Assembly: GCF_032854445.1 (NCBI RefSeq)
Contig: NC_088295.1
Coordinates: 52,931,249 to 52,995,248, forward strand
Length of the DNA: 64,000 nucleotides
Direction of reading: 5' to 3'
Origin: Liolophura sinensis
Taxonomy: Eukaryota > Mollusca > Polyplacophora > Chitonida > Chitonidae
Made by a program: the position numbers and the translations under genes. The notes below the pieces were generated by a model. That model had not been told where the DNA came from. It saw only the letters and a program-made list of their open reading frames with translations, and made no database searches. Below, piece after piece: positions 36,621 through 48,405 of the stretch (positions are counted from its first letter, which is position 1; each line of letters begins with the position of its first letter).

Positions 36621-36727
36621 TCCAGACTCCACACATCCCCTTCTTTATGGACTGTCATGTTATCATAACAATTTTTTTGGCATTCACATTTTTCCAAATC
36701 TGTCAGTCTCTCTTCTGCCTGCAGAAG
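36596..36727 (-). CDS. NELL1/2: NELL exon: coiled-coil end and first half of VWC1
   Basis: 132 nt, phase 0 in and out; acceptor TTTTCAG, donor GTGAGT. It encodes LLQAEERLTDLEKCECQKNC, then VHKEGDVWSLDQCTLCDCM. R-L-x-x-L-E-x-C-x-C-x-K-x-C and the W-x-x-x-x-C-x-x-C-x-C pattern match vertebrate NELL. The open frame continues past the donor through an in-frame 51-bp tandem array whose unit repeats the last 21 nt of this exon plus the first 30 nt of the intron. The intended 3' border is therefore ambiguous among several equivalent GT sites; the site given is the one nearest the unique sequence and needs no repeat. Confidence 0.9.
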
Positions 36728-37364
36728 CTGAAAAGAAAATTCAAAGAATGTGGTAAGGCAATGTATTGACACCTTATTTAATGTTGGTGATTGTATTTTA
36801 AAAATAGCATTTCAGAAAAAGCAATGCTTCCAAATTCAGCTCTGTCAAGAACTGAAGGGCAGAAAATGGCATAAACACAAAGCCTCTTCCAGAATAGTGT
36901 TTATCTCCAAATTTAGTGGTTTCCTTTACTTAACACAAACACTAAGAACAACAACATATCAGATGCAAGACTAAAAATACACCTTTTATGACAACGATTT
37001 TATTCGTCTTATTGGAATTTGTCCAACTGAGCAAACGGCTTATAAAGTACCAGTTTCTACTGTTGGTATCAATGATTCCAATAACGTGCCTGAAACAATT
37101 TGTTTCACAGCCTATTCAGCAAATGCATTCATAGTTCTAATATATATGTTTGATGTGACATCACTGGTCTCAATATAATCTGAAAAGGCCAGCATACAGT
37201 CCAAAATTTCAAACTCTAAATCAAACTACTTTCCTGGACAGTGGTGAATAGGCTTTCATCTAACACAGACATGACGTTGGTGTTTTCTTGGCCTTTCTTG
37301 AAAGTAATCATATTTGTCTGTCCCTTAAGTGACGCTTGTGCTGATCATTAACCAATGTAAATAA

Positions 37365-37636
37365 TTTGCTTATTTATTTATTTGATTGGTGTTTTACGCC
37401 CTACTCAAGAATATTTCACTTATATGACAGCGGCCAGCATTATGGTGGGAGGACACCTGGCACAGACTCAGTGGAAACCCTCAACTATCCACAGGTTGCT
37501 GGCAGACCTTCCCACTTACAGCCGGAGAGGAAGCCAGCACAAGCTGGACTTGAACTCATAGCGACCGCATTGGTGAGGGCTCCTGGGTCATTAGGCTGAG
37601 TTAACGTGCTAACCAACTCAGCCACGGGAGGTCCCT
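37365..37636 (-). mobile_element. SINE family A, full length, with target-site duplication
   Basis: Tail (TTTATTTGATTGGTGTTTTA), core and head (GCTAACCAACTCAGCCACGG) are present. The repeat CCAATGTAAATAA flanks it at 37,352-37,364 and 37,637-37,649. Confidence 0.95.
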
Positions 37637-37967
37637 CCAATGTAAATAAATAATCTGGGCTAATCAGCATAGCTAAAATGAAACCAATGGGGCTTGCTCA
37701 CAACAGTTGTCAAGAACTGATGTTGTGACTTGATTTTAGGTTCTATCATGTTTCTACTACCGGTATTAAATCCTCAACTGTCTAAAGTAAACCACCTGTC
37801 ATATGAATTACAGATTTTCATCAACAAAGACAGCCCAATGTGTATGGCAGAATAGTGAAAGTCAAGTGAACTGTGTGTGCAAGTGCCATTACTGCTTACT
37901 TTCATCAAGGCCAAGAGAACAAAGTAGGCATGAGCCTTGAAAATTGTCCCTCCAACTATGACAGCTT

Positions 37968-38462
37968 GTCTGTCCAACAATCACCTCTTGTCTGTGCAAC
38001 AGTCACCTCTTGTCTGTCCAACAGTCACCTCTTGTCTGTCCAACAGTCACGTCCAACAATCACCTCTTGTCTGTCCAACAATCACCTCTTGTCTGTCCAA
38101 CAGTCACCTCTTGTGTGTCCAACAATCACGTCCAACAATCACCTCTTGTCTGTCCAACAGTCACCTCTTGTCTGTCCAACAGTCACCTCTTGTCTGTCCA
38201 ACAATCACCTCTTGTCTGTCCAACAGTCACCTCTTGTCTGTCCAACAATCACCTCTTGTCTGTCCAACAGTCACCTCTTGTCTGTCCAACAAACACCTCT
38301 TGTCTGTCCAACAGTCACCTCTTGTCTGTCCAACAATCACCTCTTGTCTGTCCAACAATCACGTCCAACAATCACCTCTTGTCTGTCCAAGTCACCTCTT
38401 GTCTGTCCAACAGTCACCTTTTGTCTGTCCCACAATCACCTCGTTTGTCCTACGATCACCAC
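37968..38462. repeat. Minisatellite, 22-bp unit
   Basis: About 23 copies of TGTCCAACAATCACCTCTTG plus TC, alternating AACAATCAC and AACAGTCAC. A decayed version continues to about 38,720. Confidence 0.94.
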
Positions 38463-38720
38463 CTAAATTGTCATTCCAACACCTCTTATATATTAATGGT
38501 ATCACCTCTCACCATTCCAAAAATGATCTCACCACTGCAACAATCACTCTTCTCGTCAGTCACACAATTACTCCTTGTCATTCCAACAATCATCCTTTGT
38601 CTGCCCAACAATCACCTCTTGTCAATGATCTTGTCAGTCCAATAATCACCTCTCGTTATTCCAACAGTCACCTCTCATTATTCCAACAGTCACCTCTCAT
38701 TATTCCAACAATCACATTTT

Positions 38721-41700
38721 TACAATATAAGCATCTCAACTCACCTCCTCAAAAAAATGAATAAATGTACAGCAAATAATAAAACAAGCTTTTTTCAGTA
38801 CATACATCAGTAATCTAAATTTTGTACAAACATATAAACACCAACTTCAATGAATTTCGATAGCTTCAATAGCAAGTAGCACACAAGCTCTTGCAATTCC
38901 TCACACATCTGGGATAGAACTGCATCACACTCCAGTTAATGGGTAATAAATACATTGAGTAAATCATTTTTTAAACACCTCTATATTTTTTTTTCAGACA
39001 AGCTGTGGTTTTCAGTATGATAACGTTTAACTAAGGAGGGTTGGCTGTCTTGTTTGCTTACTAGAGTGTTTATATATGCATGCCTATTTCTAAGGGGTAG
39101 CGTGACTGGGCCTGCATGGTCATCCCTTACCCACCACACATACTTGTGGGGAATTTAAGGGTCACAGAAGTAATTATTCTTATCCTTCCAGTTGCTGATA
39201 TTATAAGGTTGTAATTGGACACAAATGTTTTCAAGCCGGTTTGAATTAGGGTAAGGGGTGGGAAATTGCTCTTAGCAGCTGAGAGGGGATTTGTGGGGGA
39301 TGATCAGGCCCAGTGATGTGGGTGGTACAGTAACCTTAGTAATACAGGTGACAGGGACTGGGGGGAAGGCATACAAACCAGGATATAAGCTACTTCCTAC
39401 CCACAGACCATTTAAGCGAGGGGGGGGGGAGGGGGGGGGGCTGAGGGGCATCGAGAGAAAGCTCTAATACAATTGTACCACTTTAATATTTTCAACAATT
39501 TTAACAAAAACAGTTTGCAAAGTGTTGACACGTTTTCATGAAGATCCTTCCCCACCTCTGTGACTTCAGTCACAGATGACCTTACAACAACCTAACAATG
39601 CTCTGGGCATAATTTCTGTCATAGAGCCATAGATTTTATTAAATCCAAATGGGTATCAAAATCAAGACTGGACAGACAGTGACATAAATAATTACCCCCT
39701 CACTGCATCTTAATATGCGCCGACTCTCAACATAATTTGTATATAATGTGCATTTTGGTAATTAAAAGCAAATTAGCTTAATCAACTCAACCTTTGTTTT
39801 TTACTTCCTACAGTGTTTTGAAAAAGTCCATCAAATGATATTACTTAAATTTTGAAATTTCTTTGCCTTTAGAACCACAGCAAAATTCACCTTTAAATGC
39901 GACACCTTAGGATGAACATGTTGGAAACATTCACACTGTGGTAAAACCATTATCAGCATGCTGATCTGAGACATTAGTATGTCAGGAAGCCATTTCTTCT
40001 TTAATAATTGTGTGCAAGACCTTTCATTCAACACAGTGCACCTTTCCATAATTAATCATCTACTTAACGGATATCTACACTCTGACAAGCTTAATTCCCA
40101 TCTACTAAGGATGTTTTTTTATCAAGATTAATTTGAAGTCAATTAATTTGAAGAGCACCAAGTAGTATCAGAGTCACAGTTGGAACCAATCCCAACTTCT
40201 ATATGATTGATGGAATACGAAGTTTCTGAGGAAGAAACCCTTACTCGGTACAAAAGGGAAAGATTTCAAATGTGCACACTAAATGACGACTCCCTATTTC
40301 CTCAACCTTTTCACATACGAAAGCTCAACTTTCAGTGCAATTTATACACATTTTAAAGTTCATTTTGGAGACAAAAACCACACTGGTTGGATTGGTCAAT
40401 TTCAAGGCTTCACAAAAAATGAAATTTTACACCAGTGTACACAGAATGCCTTCAGAATATGCTTGAATAAACAAATTGCAAACAGGCAAAAAGATTGAAG
40501 AAATACATGTAATTCTGGGCATACACATGTGATTACTGTAAATGCAAATGTTCTTTTCAGGTATGGCGCAGATGTAAGTCCTAACAATCTCGTGACCCCT
40601 AGAATTTTACACCAGTAAATTAATATACATGCAATTCAATGTTTACTGAATGTGGTTTACACACACAAATGGATTCAGCTTCGATCCAGTGAATTAAATT
40701 CCAGCCAATCAAAGTAGCCTTAGTTCAACCAATCAGAAAGCCTGCATGCTGTTTAACACAGCCAGTTGTTTCACAATATTTTCAGCCAATATTTCAGTAG
40801 CAGGGTGTTTGCAGCCAATAGATTTAGAGTGGCCTGATGAGTCTAGAAAAGTTTTCAGAGCATGTGATTCAATTAGCCAGTTGCAGTCTGCATGTGAGGG
40901 TCCAATTTGAATACTGCATTGAGCAAAAGTGTAAATGGTGGCTATATTTGCTAGTATTACGAGTACATGTACTCTTTTACGAGTACATGTACTCAGTTTT
41001 AATATTACAGACATGCTATACATAGATTTAAAATTTCTTCATGATTTTTTCAAGTCACTCAGTTTTACTTCGAGATTTATATTTATTTGTTTTTATATGT
41101 TTAATGGATGTTTAACAGGTTTTCACTTGTATATTATTGATCTTGGAAAGTGTGGAGGTAGGATGAAACCAGCTACTGAGAAAATTTAAACATCTGCACC
41201 AGACCATGAAGAATACTTTAAGTCCTTTCCTTGCCTTCGAAACGGAAATTTTTGGAACAAATAATTATGGCCAACAATCATATGTCGCCAATTTTTATGA
41301 CTCCGCTTTATTTTAAACCTGCATGAATCATACAATCTACCAATACACCTACACACAGCCTTATGATTCTTCATCTGTAGGCATGCCATAGTTACACGTC
41401 AACTAATCTCACCAACACTCAAGCTGCTGGCACTTAGTGTATTAACACACAATTTCTGTCTAAGACATCAGGGTGGTCTAGCCAGCTCTGGCCATCCTTA
41501 ACTGTAGCCAAGAGATGGGTCACTGGACAGATCAGGGTACTGCGTGAGAGATATTACCTGCTTCCAGCATCATTAATTACACATGTGCATACAGTGTTAT
41601 TCTACCTGATTGGTTCAGCGAACAGGTAATCCATCTTCATGTTCAATAACTGTTTACAATAACAACACTTCCTGGCAATCTCCAGCTAAACACCACCTCA

Positions 41701-42430
41701 ACCACGGAGTGCAGAGGGATTGCTTCACTACCCCTTCCCTCAGACTGAAGAATCCCATGTTTCTGATTATTTTTATTTACCTTTTTTGTAAATTATGTTT
41801 TATATTGCCCTATCTTATACTTTTTGGACGTATATTATGCAAGTCTCAAAAGTGTCCGTTTGTCAGTGGAGTGTATAAATCATTTGATAATACTTTCCCT
41901 ATCAGTATAATGTACCTAGTATTAGGTTAGAATGAATGAATGATTATGGCTTCACTCCACGTCGGCAATATTTCAGCCATATCGTGGCGAAAACAGGGTG
42001 AAAACACGAGATGGTTAAGGTTTCGAAATGATAATGAGAACATCAAAAATAAAACAAAAAGTTCAGACATGTTTAAAATCAGATAAGAAAAAACCAAAAC
42101 AGTCAAAACTCGAAAACCAGCATACTTAAAAAATAGTATATCTAGAAATCTATATGTATAAAACTTTTTATCTATAAACATTTAAGACAATTAAAATTTA
42201 TATTTTATGATATTAGGTAAGAAAAAAATGGCCTTAAGCCTGCAGAATTGCGACCCCCAAAATATGTATCTGTTTGTGCAAAATTGTGGGCCTGATGATA
42301 TTATGCTGAAAGCGATTATAAAACTTGTAAATTTTACTACTTTCTGACAGTTTTACACATAGCTGTACAGTAAAACAGGATCTAGATGGAAGGACAGATG
42401 CTAATTTTTCATATCGGGGACAAAAAAAAT
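38721..42430. other. Intron sequence before the coiled-coil exon, no gene recognised
   Basis: Holds a G-rich run (39,420-39,442), two palindromes (40,961-40,994) and a fragment GGCAATATTTCAGCCATATC (41,965) that recurs in degenerate form at 46,900. Open frames here are short and featureless. Confidence 0.5.
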
Positions 42431-42463
42431 TACTATCTTGAACAATCTTTCATTTGAAGTAAT

Positions 42464-42675
42464 TTTTTTTTTTTTTTTTTTTTTTGATTGGTGTTTTACG
42501 CCGTACTCAAGAATATTTCACTTATACGACGGCAGCCAGCATTATGGTGGGTGGAAACCGGGCACAGCCCGGGGGAAACCCACGACCATCCGCAGGTTGC
42601 TGGCAGACCTTTCCACTTACGGCCGGAGAGGAAGCCAGCATGAGCTGGACTTGAACTCACAGCGACCGCATTGGT
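42464..42675 (-). mobile_element. SINE family A, 5'-truncated, with target-site duplication
   Basis: Begins with a T run (A tail of the element) then GATTGGTGTTTTACGCCGTA and stops at GCGACCGCATTGGT, lacking the box A head. The repeat ATTTGAAGTAAT flanks it at 42,452-42,463 and 42,676-42,687. Confidence 0.93.
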
Positions 42676-42943
42676 ATTTGAAGTAATGAATTGTTAAATA
42701 AATTGCTAAGAAAATAACCTTTGGCATAACTTTTCTTCACACCAGACTTTATTTCCTGAAGGACAGAGAGCACTCACATGCTGTCAAAGACAACCAAAGA
42801 TTAAACTGATAGCATGCAAGTTGATCTCATTAACAGAAACCAAGTATAATGCCCTACTGGGATGTTACCTGGAAAATCGAGCACAGCCTATACGCAGCAT
42901 ATGAGACGTTGTGAAAAGTTTAAAAACACATTAAATTTCTTAC

Positions 42944-43026
42944 CTTTACTGATAAATTTTCATATAATGTATACATTTGTTCCACCTTTGCTTCTAAATC
43001 TTGGTACTGGGCACAGGTAGGACAAT
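42944..43026 (-). CDS. NELL1/2: NELL exon: C-P-T-C motif and coiled coil
   Basis: 83 nt, phase 1 in, phase 0 out; donor GTAAGA. It encodes DCPTCAQYQDLEAKVEQMY and then TLYENLSVK. The C-P-T-C pair and the following heptad-like stretch correspond to the vertebrate T-C-P-T-C-S-D-F ... L-Q-E-L-L-A-K segment, the coiled coil through which NELL chains oligomerise and are disulphide-linked. An N-L-S glycosylation sequon is present. Confidence 0.93.
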
Positions 43027-43534
43027 CTGTAATGAAAGACAACCATACAAGTAACATAAACAAATGACAAGGAAAGCTGATGACCTGGCTAAAAGACTAA
43101 GGATTTAGGGATTCAAAATGACCAGCATCATGATGCTTTGTTTTTAAAAATAAAACCTTGGAAGTCGGGAATTCTGGTTGCTGTCTCCATTGTGATGTAT
43201 CATGTGACCAAACAGATGAATTTAGTCAGTCCGACTGGCTTTGTCCCTAGATATAGCCTACTTTTAGTCTGAGAGTTCCACAGCAAGATCTTTAACATGA
43301 TTCTTCATTTAACATAGTTGTTATTCAGAACTTGCACGACAAAATGTTACTGGAATTTATTATTTGTAGACCTGAAACAGCTAAGAATTATCGACATGCT
43401 TTTCCTTGAAATACAATATTTAAGGCATCAGACATCATGCAAAAGACATTTATGAATTTAGCTTGATGGTGTTTGATATTGCACTATACATTATTTCAGA
43501 TTTAGAAATAGAGAACCAACGCACTAGTCTTTAC

Positions 43535-43860
43535 ATCAGTAATTTCCACTGTACACAAAACACATTCCACTGTACACAAAACACATTCTACTGTAAACAA
43601 AACATATTCCACCATACGGTCAACACATTCCACTGAAACACAACACATCTGGCAGTACATTCAACACATTCCACTGTACACTCAACACATTCGGCAGAAC
43701 ATTAATTCAACACATTCCACTGTACACTCAACACATTCGGCAGAACATTAATTCAACACATTCCACTGTACACTCAACACATTCGGCAGAACATTAATTC
43801 AACACATTCCACTGTACACTCAACACATTCCACCGTAGCCTCAATACAATAAACTGCACA
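43535..43860. repeat. Minisatellite next to the laminin-G exon donor
   Basis: Copies of CACATTCCACTGTACACTCA alternate with ACACATTCGGCAGAACATTA; the 46-bp composite occurs three times near-identically. The intron bases just after the donor at 43,911 (AGTGGAATGTG in the sense strand) match the unit. Confidence 0.88.
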
Positions 43861-43910
43861 CTGAGTGAAATAATTCACATTCACACATTTACTGTGCACA
43901 TTCCACTAAC

Positions 43911-43983
43911 CTGTGTTATGGAGGGGACATTGTAATAAGTACCCATGTGCTTGTGTGACAATTTTCACATCTTGTAATGCTCC
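43911..43983 (-). CDS. NELL1/2: NELL exon: end of laminin-G domain
   Basis: A 73-nt exon, phase 0 in, phase 1 out; acceptor GACAG, donor GTTAGT. It encodes GALQDVKIVTQAHGYLLQC followed by PLHNT. This matches the vertebrate strand G-I-I-Q-D-x-K-I ... G-Y-I-x-Q-C-P-N-x-N-H-T, with the conserved cysteine that closes the laminin-G disulphide. It is too short to stand out as an open frame; it was found by the expected motif between flanking exons. A 22-bp minisatellite reaches almost to its donor site. Confidence 0.92.
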
Positions 43984-44628
43984 CTGTCAACAAAGAACAT
44001 CGAATGGACTGATCCGTGTTGCAACAATATAGGATTAATAATTAAGTTAAGGGGGAGTTTAGTACAAGGTGAATCACCAAGGTGATACAAGGTGATTTTC
44101 CACATAGCCTAATTGGTTGCCACTGCCTCCGTGGGAAGTTTGTTTATTACGATGCTGATCAAGTACATGGCAGGCTTTCCGACTAAAGTACAGAGTAGCC
44201 AGAGGGACTGACAGAGATTCAAACCATACGAAAAGTTTAAGTGCATTCAATCAAGTCACATGATCTTCATTCTGCAGTCAGGATGACTGCAAGTCAGGAT
44301 TAAGCAAAGGTGATGTCCATTCAACCTCAAAGAGTTTCCAGCAGGATTAGACAAATTTGTAGAGATCACATCTTATCTCAGCCTGGGGTAAGCTTAGATT
44401 TGAACTCACAACCTGGAAAGATATCACAGTTGAATCTCCCCATGTAATAGCTTTGTACTTGAATTCTTTTTGGAAAAGACATTATGTTACCATAATACAT
44501 TATGCATTCAAGAAATAAAAATGCCGAAAAAACTTTTACCAGGACAGTCCTAATCAATACCAACTTGCTTTAAACAGGTTTCTTTCATCCAACAATATTT
44601 CCAAATCAAAATTGCTTAATGTTTTATT

Positions 44629-44757
44629 AAATATTTGATTGGCGATTTATGCTGTACTCAAGAATACTTCATTTATACAAAAGTGGCCAGCACTATATGG
44701 TGGGAGGAAACACGGCAGAGCCCGGGGGTAAACCCACGACCATCAGCAAGTTGCAGC
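44629..44757 (-). mobile_element. SINE family A, truncated and diverged
   Basis: TGATTGGCGATTTATGCTGT, CAAGAATACTTCATTTATAC and GGCAGAGCCCGGGGGTAAAC match the tail half of the family; the head is missing. Confidence 0.85.
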
Positions 44758-45234
44758 TGGTTAATAATGATGAAAGAGTGATAAACACATACGAATTATA
44801 CAATTATTTTTTACCAAATTTCATGGAATTCACCAAACAGATGACTTGATCAATTTTTCATGGATAAGTTGCATGCACACAAAGTGAGATATTACTTCCA
44901 AAAAAACAAAATTGGAGTGATGTTGCAAAACAGAAACAGTTAGTGCCATTTTGAATTTTGTGAAACAAAGGAAAGTTTTCAGAACCAAAGACTTTAACCA
45001 GCAGTGATCCATATGCTTGTAAAGTGAAAATATATTATACAGGCTACTCTGTTGATATTTTCCTCTTTTCAGAGTCATGTTGCGAACTTTCTACAGTATG
45101 AAATCAAAAGGTACTTTACCAAAGTTGCCATTAGCGTACATATGAGAAAAAAACATAAACTAATTAATCCAAATAGGCCGAAGAACTTCAATAACATACT
45201 CGTATTCAATGCAAAAAAAAAAAAGCAAACTCAC

Positions 45235-45505
45235 CCTAAACAGAGCATGTTGACCATTTCTTTGGCCAATAAAAAGTGAAAGTTTTCCTGCTGTAAATTC
45301 TTTATCTACTGATTTTATCACCCGTTCATAGATTTTACTACAGTTCACAAGTATTGTGACACGAGTGCCACTGAGGCTGAGTGCCAGCTTGTGCCACATA
45401 TTGTCTGCCAGTCTATAAGGGAATGTTTCAACTTGTACTTGGTGGTCATGGGTATAGTGAAAGCGCAGTTCATTCCTCCGCCCACTGCTCTCTAATTCTA
45501 AAAAT
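45235..45505 (-). CDS. NELL1/2: NELL exon: laminin-G/TSPN domain, main part
   Basis: The longest recognised exon (271 nt), phase 2 in, phase 0 out; donor GTGAGT. It encodes FLELESSGRRNELRFHY, then FPYRLADNMWHKLALSLSG, VNCSKIYERVI and LSLFIGQRNGQHALFR. The W-H-K-x-A-L-S, C-x-x-I-Y-E-R-V-I and G-Q-R-N-x-x-H-x-L-F motifs are near-identical to vertebrate NELL and are the strongest evidence for the N-terminal domain, which binds heparan sulphate and contributes to partner binding in vertebrate proteins. The single cysteine in V-N-C-S is the family-conserved one that pairs with the cysteine of the next exon. Confidence 0.97.
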
Positions 45506-45769
45506 CTGAAAAGAGAACAAGAGAAACAAGCATTAGGCCAGTTTGCCAGAATGTGTACTGTAATTCTTCAACATTTTCGCATGTCTGCAAGGTGTTCTGA
45601 AGGCACTATTCTATACAGTCTAAGAAAGTTATACTTCTTGTGAAGCCCTGAAATTGGCCAATCCAACCTATGTAGTTTTGTCTCCAAAATCTAATGCATA
45701 AATTGCGCTGAAAGTTGCTCTTTCATATGCGAAAAGGTCGAGGAATTAGGTAGTGCTGAACAGCCAAAT

Positions 45770-47468
45770 GTGCGATTGGTGTTTAGCACAACATTTCACT
45801 ATTCTGACGGTGGTCAAATTAATGGTTGGAGAAACCCGGAGTGTTCAGAGTAAATGACCAGCCTTTGTACATGTAAGTAAGTTAGCAAATTTCTCACATT
45901 TCATGCACAGACGGTCATCCCCTGAACAAGCACGTGTGTACAAGGCCTCACTGGTTAAAGGTAAGTGAATTTTAACAAACTTCTTCCATCTTTTTTTTTT
46001 TTTGGTAAAAATGAATACTGCTAATTAGTTATGCACTAGAGTATTATTAATTGGCCAGATATATTTGGCCCTTGAGAGGAAAGGAAATGTGAACACTATG
46101 AGCGTCATTCTAATATCTGACAGCTAGAGCTGGGTCTAACTTGAAGAGTGGACAGAAGAGTGCTACAGAGTTAAAGTCCAAGGGGTCAGTCCAGATGGAG
46201 TGCTGAGGCCTAGCGATATGGGTGACTGGTCAGCTAAGTGTACATGGCCTGAGATGGGGTTCTAATGATGGTCAGTATTAGGGAGGTGTTGACATGGTCA
46301 ATGTAGAGGGCACATCTCCCTAATGGTCAACAGAGCAGCCATGGCCAGCTGTGGCAACATGTTCACATGTGTCAGCAAATTGATAGAACCCTGTTCTGGG
46401 CAGCTCACCCAGAGCGGTTTAATGGTTTAGTGAGGGGTCAAGTTCTATTTCAAGTTTACAGGGTAAAGAACCCAACCCCCATTAATATCCTAACATGCAT
46501 CAAAGTCAATCATTTTCAATGTGCTAAAAATATAACTCATCAGAAAGATTTCACCACCATGTGAGTGAAATACTACCAATGTCAACGTCATTCCAAGCAT
46601 TCATTCATCAGACAAGATTTACTGTCCAACATCATTATATGCAAATATCCAAAGCATCATCATTTCCACACTTGGAATGCTATATACTGTTTATTGTCCA
46701 CACAAATCTGATTCAATCCAGAACTTCAAACTTCCCTCTTCAAAATGTTACCTAAAAGGTTTCTAACAAAATTATAGTCCTGTTATGGGTAACATTTCAC
46801 ATATGGGGAGTAAGAAATTTGGACAGGTGAAGCATTTGGACATGACACAAACACTGCGATATAGCAAGAAATGTATTAATTTGTGAATGACACTTATCAG
46901 TAATATTTCAGCCATATTGTGCCAATATTAATTTGTGTACAGCTTAGGAAAGACTTGCATGAGTTCAACTTTATAACAAATAACATATTCACAAAAATAA
47001 TTATTTTGAACCGACGACTTCAACCGAGTACAAAGTGGCACAAACAGATCCGTGTATGTTTATGCGAGGTTGTATCTTGCGGTTATATGGTATTAAATAT
47101 TAACTCATGACACAACTACATGTAGTATATCATACAGCCTGCGTTACTCAAACAGTTGCAACCCTTCACGGTTGTGAGTCAACGCCTATTTTACAGGCCC
47201 TCATGAGTAATACTAACTCGGCTTCTGATATCCCAAGAAAAATAACTATGCAGCCTCAATATTACATTACAAAAAAGGAAATTCTAATAATTCAAATCAA
47301 ACACCCTGCTTCAAAGAATGAGCTGACAAAATTCAATAACATACCAATGGTGATGCATACAGAAGATAAGTATAATGAATACTGTAACTGTTCATTTCAT
47401 ATACATATAAAAAAAACAAGCGTTTTGCTTTACCCCGTGTATAATGACATACAAGTAACTTCATGCAT
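45770..47468. other. Intron sequence, no gene recognised
   Basis: Part of the intron inside the laminin-G domain. A degenerate GCGATTGGTGTTTAGCACAA (45,773) may be an old SINE-A tail. Confidence 0.45.
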
Positions 47469-47478
47469 TAAAATCATT

Positions 47479-47712
47479 CTGTGTAATGACCCAGGAGCTT
47501 CTCACTAATGCAATCGCTGTGAGTTCAAGTCCAGCTCATGCTGGCTTCGTCTCCAGCTGTAAGTGGGAAGGTCTGCCAGCAACCTGTGGATGTTTGTGGG
47601 TTTTCCCCGGGCTCTGCCCGGTTTCCTCCATAATACCATAATGCTGATCGCCGTTGTATACGTGAAATATTCTTGAGTACGGCGTAACACACCAATCAAA
47701 TAAATAAATAAA
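47479..47712 (+). mobile_element. SINE family A, plus orientation, 5'-truncated, with target-site duplication
   Basis: Starts near GTGTAATGACCCAGGAGCTT, includes TGTGAGTTCAAGTCCAGCTC (box B-like) and ends CACCAATCAAATAAATAAAT. The repeat TAAAATCATT flanks it at 47,469-47,478 and 47,713-47,722. Confidence 0.93.
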
Positions 47713-48152
47713 TAAAATCATTTTGGAAATCATATGGAAAAGTACACGGTAGGGTGTTAATTACAATAGAGAATGACCACTACCATGTTGTGTTGTTTAC
47801 AAAGCGGTCTGATGTAGGCTACTTGTATTGTGTGTATAGTTATTACACTGAACATTCCAATATAACAGCTTCAAAAGAAAATGGAGCTCAAATCCTACTC
47901 CTTGGAATTATTCGTCACGTATTTATACAAGCTTTGATCATGGCACATAATTTTCACACATTACCCCACAAATCTCTTGATGAAAGATTTGAATATCTTG
48001 TTCAAAATTCTTTTTCTATACTGTCTCAATATTATAATATTTGCCTTGACTGCACCTATAAATTCTGGGAGCGTTAAATATCAGAATATGTTAATTCATA
48101 ACATTTGCTTCCCTCTAAGGACACAACATATTTCTTTATGGGTGAATTTTAA

Positions 48153-48395
48153 TTTATTTATTTATTTGATTGGTGTTTTACTTATACAACGGCGACCAGC
48201 ATCATGGTGGGAGGAAACCCGGCAGAGCCCGGGGGAAACCCACGACCATCCGCAGGTTGCTGCAGACCTTCCCACGTATGGTGGAGAGGAAGCCAGCATG
48301 AGCTAGACTTGAACTCACAGCGACTGCATTGGGGAGAGGCTCCTGGGTCATTATGCTGCGCTAGCTAACCAACTGAGCCATGGAGGCCCCCAGGA
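48153..48395 (-). mobile_element. SINE family A with target-site duplication and a tail deletion
   Basis: The GATTGGTGTTTTAC motif is followed directly by TTATACAACGGCGACCAGCA, so about 22 bp of the tail is missing. The repeat TGAATTTTAA flanks it at 48,143-48,152 and 48,396-48,405. Confidence 0.93.
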
Positions 48396-48405
48396 TGAAT
48401 TTTAA

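Noticed and set aside
35614-36756. Plus-strand open frames of 380, 313 and 94 codons
   Set aside because: They are antisense shadows of the 51-bp array; the period is a multiple of three, so frames without a stop in one unit stay open. The recognisable protein lies on the minus strand.
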